A DNA stretch of 53,806 nt, from positions 1 to 53,806 of the IMG/VR virus record IMGVR_UViG_3300018933_000006. One strand, written 5' to 3'. The notes beneath the pieces are model-generated. The model was not told the origin of the DNA. It saw only the letters and a program-made list of their open reading frames with translations, and made no database searches. Source of the DNA: a virus. The position numbers and the translations under genes are program-made. Positions 48,776-53,806 of the stretch are shown piece by piece. Within the stretch, counting starts at the first letter, position 1, and every line of letters begins with the position of its first letter.

Positions 48776-49161
48776 GCGGCAGCACCACCCTCGCGGCGCT
48801 GACCGTGGATTGGCGCGACCGCCGGCCGCTCCGGCGCCAGCGCCCGCAGCCGATCCGCGAGCGCCGTCACCTCGCCGCCGTACACCGGCAGCTCGTAGCC
48901 GACCGCGTCCGCGATCTGCTCCAGCAGCAGCTGCTCCGGGGCGTGCCCGTCGTGCCCGCGCTGGACGCCGCGTTCGTCGGCGAACTCCAGCAGCAGGGCG
49001 AGGAGTTCCTCGTCGTCGGCGATGGTGGTGAGGACGTGGGTGAGGTAGTGCTCCACGTCCAGCAGGGCCCCGGTGGGGATGCGGCGGACGTAGAGGCGGT
49101 ACGGGCCGGTGATGGCCGGGCGGCGGAGCAGGCGGTGCCAGTAGAGGCGGAGGCGGTTCAC
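48772..49161 (-). CDS. Hypothetical protein, 129 aa
   Basis: GTG 49161; VNRLRLYWHRLLRRPAITGP, then helical HYLTHVLTTIADDEELLALL and QIADAVGYELPVY. Overlaps both neighbours. Unknown. Confidence 0.6.
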   Translation of the reverse strand: MNRLRLYWHRLLRRPAITGPYRLYVRRIPTGALLDVEHYLTHVLTTIADDEELLALLLEFADERGVQRGHDGHAPEQLLLEQIADAVGYELPVYGGEVTALADRLRALAPERPAVAPIHGQRREGGAAA

Positions 49162-50246
49162 TCGTCGGCCTCCTCGTCGTACGCGGAGGCGACGTCCAGC
49201 GCGGTGACGGCGTAACCGGTGACGGACTCCTCGTTCTGACCGGCGACCACCGTCAGCTCGGCGACGCCGTCCTCCTCGTCCTCGATCCAGTCGAAGGTGA
49301 GGTCGGTCCCCGTCGGCCACGAGCGGCGCTCTTCCGCCTCGCAGTGCGCGCGGGCCTCGGCGGCCGTGGTGTACAGGCCCATCTCGATCGAGTCGTGCGA
49401 CGCCCGGTGCACCTTCGGGGTGGTCTCGCCCGGCTGCATCGGCGTTCCGACCGTCGCTTGCTGGAGCAGGTACAGGGCGCCGAGCGCGGCCGTGCCAGGG
49501 TCTTCGAGGTCGTGGCAGAAGGACGCCAGGGCTGCCCGCCCTTCTACGGCGGCCTTCTCCAACCTGGCGATGCGGTCCCGGTCTACGCGCAGCTGCTCGG
49601 CCGCGTCGGACAGGGCCTCGTTCGTGGTGTGCCGCTCCGTCTCCAGCTCCGCGACGCGGTTGATCAGCCAGTCCACGGCCGGGGCCAGCGTCTCGCCGAG
49701 CGGGAACGGAACCTTGCGGTCCTCGCCGTTCGGCGCCAGCGACCCGCGCATGTTCAGCGCGTCGTTCTGGAGCGCGACCAGCCGGGCGCGGCGTCGGTCG
49801 CGCTGTTCCTCCAGTTCGATGACTCGGAGTCGGGCTGCGTTTCGCTGGTCCCGAGTTTCCTCCAGCGTGCTTTGCAGGGCGCACGCGATTTCGTGCAACG
49901 CCTTCTCCGTACCGGAGTCGTAGGTCGCGGTCGACCAGGCCTTCGTGCGCTCGCCGTATTGCGCGAGCCGGACTTCGGCCGGGGTCAGGTTGTCCTGCGG
50001 GATGCGGTGCACGTCCGTCAGTCGGGCCCGGAGTCGCTCCAGCTCGGCGGCGGTCTCGGGGGCCTGGAGCAACTGCGCCGACTCCAGGGCCTCGGCGAGC
50101 ATCGCGGGCGCCGTGTGACCCTGCCGCATCGCGGCGGCGATCACAGTCTCGGCCACGCCTCGCAAGGTCGGCCTCGATCGGGCGGGCATCGGCAGGGCGC
50201 CGTACTCGCGGACAGCGGTCTCCAGGTCGCGAATCGGCTCGGTCAT
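49158..50246 (-). CDS. Coiled-coil hypothetical protein, 362 aa
   Basis: Long heptad-rich helices (HEIACALQSTLEETRDQRNA, RVIELEEQRDRRRARLVALQ, VAELETERHTTNEALSDAAE) precede a small C-terminal domain (MGLYTTAAEARAHCEAEERR, LTFDWIEDEEDGVAELTVVA). The latter is a common Streptomyces module. ATG 50246 overlaps the upstream stop. Unknown; perhaps a scaffold for the early protein complex. Confidence 0.7.
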   Translation of the reverse strand: MTEPIRDLETAVREYGALPMPARSRPTLRGVAETVIAAAMRQGHTAPAMLAEALESAQLLQAPETAAELERLRARLTDVHRIPQDNLTPAEVRLAQYGERTKAWSTATYDSGTEKALHEIACALQSTLEETRDQRNAARLRVIELEEQRDRRRARLVALQNDALNMRGSLAPNGEDRKVPFPLGETLAPAVDWLINRVAELETERHTTNEALSDAAEQLRVDRDRIARLEKAAVEGRAALASFCHDLEDPGTAALGALYLLQQATVGTPMQPGETTPKVHRASHDSIEMGLYTTAAEARAHCEAEERRSWPTGTDLTFDWIEDEEDGVAELTVVAGQNEESVTGYAVTALDVASAYDEEADE

Positions 50247-50593
50247 GCCGCCACCGCCTCGGTGGCCAGGTCCAGCCCGAACCCGGTCAGGTCCACGGTC
50301 ACCCCGTGGAACACGCCGACGGCCGCCAGCCACGCGTCTCCGCGGAACGCCTTCAGGACCACGTCGCCCGGGCCGATCTGAAGGGCGGCCCGCCACGCCT
50401 CGAAGGCGCTCGGGGAGTCCGCCTGGAGGTGGAGGACGTGCGTGCCGGACGGGAAGGTGATGTAGGGCTTCGGCAGGTGGCCGAACATCCGCACCAGCTC
50501 GACCAGTGCCTCGGCGACCGGCGCCGTGTCGACGAACGGGGCGGTCACAGGCACGCTGACCTGCGGGGCGGGGGAGGTAATCTCAATGGTCAC
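50243..50593 (-). CDS. Hypothetical protein, 116 aa
   Basis: GTG 50593. Ser/Pro/Val-rich N-terminus then helices and strands (VAEALVELVRMFGHLPKPYI, GVFHGVTVDLTGFGLDLATE). Unknown. First gene of the long early operon after the switch. Confidence 0.55.
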   Translation of the reverse strand: MTIEITSPAPQVSVPVTAPFVDTAPVAEALVELVRMFGHLPKPYITFPSGTHVLHLQADSPSAFEAWRAALQIGPGDVVLKAFRGDAWLAAVGVFHGVTVDLTGFGLDLATEAVAA

Positions 50594-50687
50594 GGGGACC
50601 TCTCTTCGATGGTTGATGGGGTCGCCGAGTCGGGGGTCGCTCGGGCCGGGAAGCTGTGAGCGGCCCTTCGGCGCGTTCAGGGCTGGA

Positions 50688-51014
50688 TCAGCCGGTGATG
50701 ACGGCGGCGGCCGGGCGCCGGCGGCGCCGCGGCTTGCTGCGGCCGTCGACCTTGTTGCGCATCAGCGCGGCGATCTCGGCGAGGTCTGTGTCGCTGAACA
50801 TCAGCTGGCCGGCCATGCGGTGGCAGGGGAACCGAGGACCGTCCTTCGGCTTTCGGTTCACGCCCCGGCGGAGCCAGTCCTGGCCGCGCTTGTCCTCGGG
50901 GTCCTCGGTGGCGAGGCCGAGTCGAACGGTGGCCTGCTTGAGGTTGTAGAAGTTCTCCAGGACGGGCTCAGGCTTCTTCGGGGTGCGGGCGGGCGGCGCC
51001 GTCGTGGCTGCCAT
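50688..51014 (-). CDS. Excisionase-like DNA-binding protein, 108 aa
   Basis: ATG 51014 follows GGAAAGGACAGCC and lies 47 bases inside the end of the Cro-like gene. Sequence FYNLKQATVRLGLATEDPED, RRGVNRKPKDGPRFPCHRMA and QLMFSDTDLAEIAALM fits a MerR-type winged helix as in phage excisionases. A basic tail (RSKPRRRRRPAAA) follows. It may act as Xis for the tyrosine integrase; immediate-early expression with Cro fits. Confidence 0.75.
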   Translation of the reverse strand: MAATTAPPARTPKKPEPVLENFYNLKQATVRLGLATEDPEDKRGQDWLRRGVNRKPKDGPRFPCHRMAGQLMFSDTDLAEIAALMRNKVDGRSKPRRRRRPAAAVITG

Positions 51015-51267
51015 GGCTGTCCTTTCCGTGCTGCTCCTCGGGCGAAGCGAGGAGCGACTCGTCGTCGGGCTGGATTCGCAGGGCGGTGCGCAGGCGCTGG
51101 TACGTGGGGGGCCGCATGTCACGTCGGTCGCCGTTCTCCAGCTGGCTGAGGTAAGGGCCGGTGATGCCGGCCTTCCTGGCGCACTGGTTGCGGGTGAGCC
51201 CGAGTTCTTTGCGGCGGGTGCGGATGGCCGCCCCGTCCACCTGGTAGGTGGGGAGGGGTCTGTGCAT
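50968..51267 (-). CDS. Cro-like XRE regulator, 99 aa
   Basis: GAAIRTRRKELGLTRNQCAR, KAGITGPYLSQLENGDRRDM and YQRLRTALRIQPDDESL form a complete XRE HTH, then an acidic/His tail. ATG 51267 lies just inside the octamer operator array. Divergent from the repressor gene at 51436, so it is the likely lytic-side regulator. Confidence 0.85.
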   Translation of the reverse strand: MHRPLPTYQVDGAAIRTRRKELGLTRNQCARKAGITGPYLSQLENGDRRDMRPPTYQRLRTALRIQPDDESLLASPEEQHGKDSHGSHDGAARPHPEEA

Positions 51268-51278
51268 GTAGAGAAAGC

Positions 51279-51426
51279 TAGCGACTATGAATAGCGATTG
51301 CTAGTGATACTCGCTAGTAATCTCTAGAAATCTCCAACTGTGCTCAGCGGCAGCCCTTTGGGGTTCGCCAAAGAAGGGCCAAGATCTGGCCAGGAAGGTG
51401 GAGATTTCTGGCGGTAGCTAGAGGTA
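51279..51426. promoter_or_regulatory. Lysogeny switch operators: TAGNGATT octamers at 10-bp phase
   Basis: On the + strand: TAGCGACT (51279), TAGCGATT (51292), TAGTGATA (51302). On the - strand: 51309-51316, 51319-51326 and 51329-51336, in 10-bp steps, giving a head-to-head array. Nearer the repressor start, TGGAGATT (51399), TGGCGGTA (51409) and TAGAGGTA (51419) again step by 10 bp. Both divergent promoters must lie here. Repressor and Cro-like protein are the expected ligands. Confidence 0.75.
51353..51379. terminator. Hairpin within the switch region
   Basis: GCCCTT (51353-51358) with AAGGGC (51374-51379), and inner CTTTGG with CCAAAG, can form a stem. It may block read-through between the two divergent promoters or act as attenuator. 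Confidence 0.35.
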
Positions 51427-51435
51427 GCTGCCATC

Positions 51436-51900
51436 ATGTGCGGCATGGCGCTCACCAGCGATGACACCAGCCGTCACCGGCGGAGACTCGGATCCCTCGT
51501 GACCCAGCGACGCGCTGCGCTCGGCATCACGGACAAGCGCGTCGCCGCGAAGCGCTGCAACATGTCGGTGACGACCTACACCAAGATCGAGAACGGCGAC
51601 CCAGTCAACCCTCTGAGCTACGCGAAGCTGGAGCAGGGTTTCGGCATGGTCGCGGGTTCGTGCGGGGCGGTGCTCGACGGCGCGGAGTCGATCATGCTGC
51701 TGGATGGTGGCGAGCTGTTCGTCGCCGGCCGCTCGGTGGCCGTCGATCGCAGCCAGCTTGAGCCGACGCTCCGGGAGGCCATCACGAAATGGACGAGGCT
51801 TGTCCGACCCGACATCACGCTCGGTGAGGATCAGGCCATGACTGACGGCATCCTGGAGGAGCTGCGGAGGCGCGGACTCCTTCCGGATTCCGAGAAATAG
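51436..51900 (+). CDS. Prophage repressor, XRE-family, 154 aa
   Basis: An N-terminal HTH (LGSLVTQRRAALGITDKRVA, AKRCNMSVTTYTKIENGDPV) is followed by a helix (SYAKLEQGFGMVAGSCGAVL), a short beta region and a helical C-terminus (ILEELRRRGLLPDSEK). Start ATG 51436 has GAGGT 10 bases upstream; ATG 51445 is possible. Divergent from the Cro-like gene across octamer operators and upstream of integrase, the usual repressor place. No LexA-type autocleavage site is visible, so induction may be RecA-independent. Confidence 0.85.
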   Translation: MCGMALTSDDTSRHRRRLGSLVTQRRAALGITDKRVAAKRCNMSVTTYTKIENGDPVNPLSYAKLEQGFGMVAGSCGAVLDGAESIMLLDGGELFVAGRSVAVDRSQLEPTLREAITKWTRLVRPDITLGEDQAMTDGILEELRRRGLLPDSEK

Positions 51901-52052
51901 TGAGCGCTGACGTACAACCTTTTGGTGTGATCAGATCGTGACCATTGTTGACCGAAAATTCGGTCAACACCCCTGTCGTCACCCTCCGCCACATGCGAGT
52001 CTGGCGTCTCGCCTGCCTGGGGGGCTTCCGAAACCTCGACGAGGGGGGACAC
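51901..52052. other. Intergenic region between repressor and small CxxCxxC gene
   Basis: Contains TTGACCGAAAATTCGGTCAA (51947-51966), a perfect 20-bp palindrome TTGACCGAAA/TTTCGGTCAA, 86 bases upstream of the next start. It may be an operator or contain a -35 (TTGACC). Otherwise nothing is visible. Confidence 0.55.
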
Positions 52053-52289
52053 ATGCCGACAGCGAAGGCCATCACGTACGACCGGGAGCCCGGCTTCATC
52101 GCCGACGTGCTGGAGATCGACGGCGCGAGCGTCTGCGTAGTGAACCCCGCAGCACTCAAGGACGCCGGCACCCGGTCTCTGGTGCGGCAAGTGGCACAGG
52201 GGCGCGGACTCGACTGCGGGACATGCCGCGGATGCCTGGTCGGTACAACCGTGCAGGACGGTGGCGGCGGAACCGTGACGGCGGAATGA
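52053..52289 (+). CDS. Small conserved protein with CxxCxxC motif, 78 aa
   Basis: ATG 52053 follows GAGGGGGGACAC. MPTAKAITYDREPGFIADVL, then RQVAQGRGLDCGTCRGCLVG: Cys at CGTCRGC suggests metal binding. It lies in front of the integrase and probably shares its transcript. Could be a regulator of integration or an immunity factor; no family recognised. Confidence 0.7.
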   Translation: MPTAKAITYDREPGFIADVLEIDGASVCVVNPAALKDAGTRSLVRQVAQGRGLDCGTCRGCLVGTTVQDGGGGTVTAE

Positions 52290-52334
52290 ACCACTGACGG
52301 TCCGCTCCCGCCAGAGACCTCTGAGGGAGGGCGC

Positions 52335-53711
52335 ATGCCCTACGTGGAGCGACGCGGCAACAGCATCCGCGTCAAGTGGTGGGGCGGCGAGTACAAGCCA
52401 GGCCCGGACGGCAAGCCCACCAAGACCAAGAAGTACGAGTCCGCCTCCGGGCCAGAGCCCGGCGTTCCGTTCAGGGATGAGGAGGAGGCGTACAACTACG
52501 GCCTCGACCGGGAGCACGACGTCCGCCACGGCAAGCACATCCCGCGCGCGGACGCGAGGACGCCGATGGAGGAGTACTGCTGGACCTGGTTCGAGGCGGC
52601 GGAACTCCGCCCGAATTCCGTCGACACCTACAAGTCCATGCTCAACGCGGTGATCATCCCAGACTGGCAGGGGCGTGCTGTCGGTGCCATCACGCCCCCT
52701 GAGTACGACCTGTGGAAGAAGAGCATCGAACGCAGGTACTCCGCGAACTACGCCAGCCAGCTGCGCGGGGTGTTCCGCATGCTGATGGAGGACGCCGTCC
52801 TCAAGTACAAGCTGCGCACGGACTCGCCGATCGTCGAGCAGCACCGACGCGGCCGGTACACCAAGAAGCAGACGCGCCGGAAGAAGCGGCAGCTGCCCAT
52901 CGAGGCCGTGCACAAGCTCGCCGTCAACGCCTACCACGTCTGGGGCTTCACCGGCTGGACGTACATCTGGACCGTCGCCTTCACCGGCATGAGGCCGCCC
53001 GGCGAGATGTACGGTCTCCAGCGCGGCTACACCTCGGCGCACTGGCCGGCCTCCGACCCGGATCCGGAGAGGCGCAAGGAGGCCCTGGAGCGGTACCAGG
53101 GCAAGCTGCACGCGCTGCGTGTGCAGCACCAGCTCTACCGAGCGGACGGCCTACCGACACTCGCCGGTCCGAAGTATGAGTCCTACCGGACGCAGGTGAT
53201 CCCCCCGTTCCTGCACGAGATGCACGCCGCGCTGCTGGCCTCTCATGACAAGCCGTTCGTGTTCCTATCGCTGACCGGCAAGCCGCTGCTGGGAGCGCAG
53301 TTCGAGCGGGACTACTGGCATCCGATCCGGGACGGCGCCAAGGAGCGGAAGGCGCGCAAGGGCTACGAACGGTTCACCCGGCCCAAGCTGCCGGCCGTGG
53401 AAGAGATGGCAGGGCAAGATCTCTACCGATTGCGGCACTGGCACCGGGAGCTGCTGGACGAGCCGGGCGCCGACATCGCGCGCGTCGCGAAGGAGGCCCG
53501 GATGGGTCACGAGCTGCCGGGCGTTGAGGGCGTCTACAGCATGGTGACCTTGGCGATGGAGGAGCGCATCGTCGAGTACCTCCAGGAGGTCTGGGAAAAG
53601 TTTCTGAGCACGGGCCCGTGGCTTCCGCCTTTTCCCAACGCTCTCCCAGATGATCAAGGAAACGCTCCGTCCGCGCTGTTCAGCGACTTCCGCATCCTTG
53701 AAGGAGAGTGA
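52335..53711 (+). CDS. int: Tyrosine site-specific integrase, 458 aa
   Basis: N-terminal arm-binding part (IRVKWWGGEYKPG), SAM-like core-binding domain (about 85-190), catalytic domain 200-410: R220 in TGMRPPGEMYGLQ, Y364-x-x-R367 in LYRLRHWHREL (Tyr at the usual His position), H392 in RMGHEL, nucleophile Y401 in VYSMV. ATG 52335 follows GAGGGAGGGCGC. The TGA stop (53709-53711) is the first three bases of the att core, so the gene abuts attR, as usual for integrases. It catalyses integration and, with Xis, excision. Confidence 0.95.
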   Translation: MPYVERRGNSIRVKWWGGEYKPGPDGKPTKTKKYESASGPEPGVPFRDEEEAYNYGLDREHDVRHGKHIPRADARTPMEEYCWTWFEAAELRPNSVDTYKSMLNAVIIPDWQGRAVGAITPPEYDLWKKSIERRYSANYASQLRGVFRMLMEDAVLKYKLRTDSPIVEQHRRGRYTKKQTRRKKRQLPIEAVHKLAVNAYHVWGFTGWTYIWTVAFTGMRPPGEMYGLQRGYTSAHWPASDPDPERRKEALERYQGKLHALRVQHQLYRADGLPTLAGPKYESYRTQVIPPFLHEMHAALLASHDKPFVFLSLTGKPLLGAQFERDYWHPIRDGAKERKARKGYERFTRPKLPAVEEMAGQDLYRLRHWHRELLDEPGADIARVAKEARMGHELPGVEGVYSMVTLAMEERIVEYLQEVWEKFLSTGPWLPPFPNALPDDQGNAPSALFSDFRILEGE

Positions 53712-53748
53712 TGAAGTCGATGAACCGGCACATGGGCAAGGTCGACTT
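53709..53748 (+). repeat. attR: attR core (40-bp direct repeat)
   Basis: Perfect copy of 64-103. It begins with the integrase stop codon. The flanks differ by one base immediately outside on each side. Confidence 0.95.
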
Positions 53749-53806
53749 CGAGGAGGCCCCGGCGGCCGACGCCGAGACCCCGGCGGCCGGAGCCAAGGCC
53801 GACAAG
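53711..53806 (+). pseudogene. Displaced 3' end of the host target gene
   Basis: Reading from ATG 53711 gives MKSMNRHMGKVDFEE (att core) and then the native tail APAADAETPAAGAKADK to the window edge, 32 codons without stop. It lacks the membrane helix. AAGGAG at 53701-53706 precedes the ATG, and the integrase stop overlaps it (TGATGA), so the fragment could still be translated. The true stop lies outside the window. Confidence 0.8.

Larger units (their letters stand above)
64..53748. mobile_element. Complete tailed-phage prophage, attL to attR
   Basis: A 40-bp perfect direct repeat bounds a full temperate-phage gene set: tyrosine integrase, XRE repressor and Cro-like protein, replication, packaging, head, tail and lysis genes. 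No structural gene is visibly interrupted, so the element looks intact. The long tape measure, tail tube protein and gpG/gpGT frameshift pair indicate a long-tailed, siphovirus-like particle; no sheath gene was recognised. The coat protein resembles the P22 gp5 type. Virion genes lie almost entirely on the - strand and integrase on the + strand. Whether it can be induced cannot be told from sequence. Confidence 0.96.

Noticed and set aside
1-53806. tRNA genes, CRISPR arrays, insertion sequences
   Set aside because: No cloverleaf-like segment with a TTCGANTC arm, no spaced identical repeats of CRISPR length, and no transposase motif were seen. A tRNA att site is excluded because the core lies in a protein-coding gene.

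Overview
The window is a complete, apparently intact temperate prophage of a high-GC actinomycete, almost certainly Streptomyces. The evidence is about 70% GC, strongly G/C third codon positions, GTG starts and AGGAGG-type ribosome sites, a WhiB-family regulator, SpdB-like membrane proteins, and many small proteins of types I know from Streptomyces phages and integrating elements. A 40-bp perfect direct repeat (64-103 and 53709-53748) marks attL and attR, so the element is about 53.6 kb. It sits inside the 3' part of a small host gene for a one-helix membrane protein. On the left the phage supplies a new C-terminus and stop codon; the displaced native 3' end lies at the right edge.

Layout by region. 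190-1942 (+): left-end regulators and an unknown protein. 2009-3903 (-): small late or accessory genes. 4009-5307 (-): an XRE-TPR type regulator. 5352-7950 (-): collagen-like membrane protein, coiled-coil/TM protein, holin, small conserved protein, amidase endolysin. 8013-27119 (-): virion genes, read from right to left as terminase small and large subunits, portal, minor capsid, scaffold, P22-like coat, connectors, tail tube, gpG/gpGT chaperones with a GGGAAAA slip site, tape measure, large tail protein. One + strand gene (22282-22494) interrupts them. 27183-27578 (-): a lipoprotein cassette flanked by two terminator hairpins. 27814-31979: an unusual module with a helically phased GGTAGA array, four SpdB/plasmid-spread-like genes, a twin-palindrome operator, and a divergent HTH/DUF6221 gene pair. 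32119-34049: small accessory genes on both strands, one AT-rich. 34137-39492 (-): a dense array of overlapping small genes. 39578-50593 (-): replication and recombination genes (DnaB/RepA-like helicase, DUF2303, WhiB, RuvC-like resolvase, DnaQ-like exonuclease, gp3/RDF-like protein, RecB/Cas4-like nuclease, winged-helix proteins). 50688-53711: the lysogeny switch, with an excisionase-like protein and a Cro-like XRE on the - strand, and an XRE repressor, a small CxxCxxC protein and a tyrosine integrase on the + strand.

How it fits together. The switch region carries octamers of the form TAGNGATT at 10-bp phase on both strands between the Cro-like gene and the repressor. The same octamers occur in a row at the far left end, just inside attL, so one regulator probably controls both ends. 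Most - strand genes overlap the next by ATGA, GTGA or TGATG and are probably translationally coupled. The most unusual feature is the Spd-like module with its phased iteron array: a membrane and DNA-binding gene set typical of Streptomyces conjugative plasmids, here inside a tailed-phage genome and without a recognisable TraB translocase. No tRNA, CRISPR array or insertion sequence was seen.
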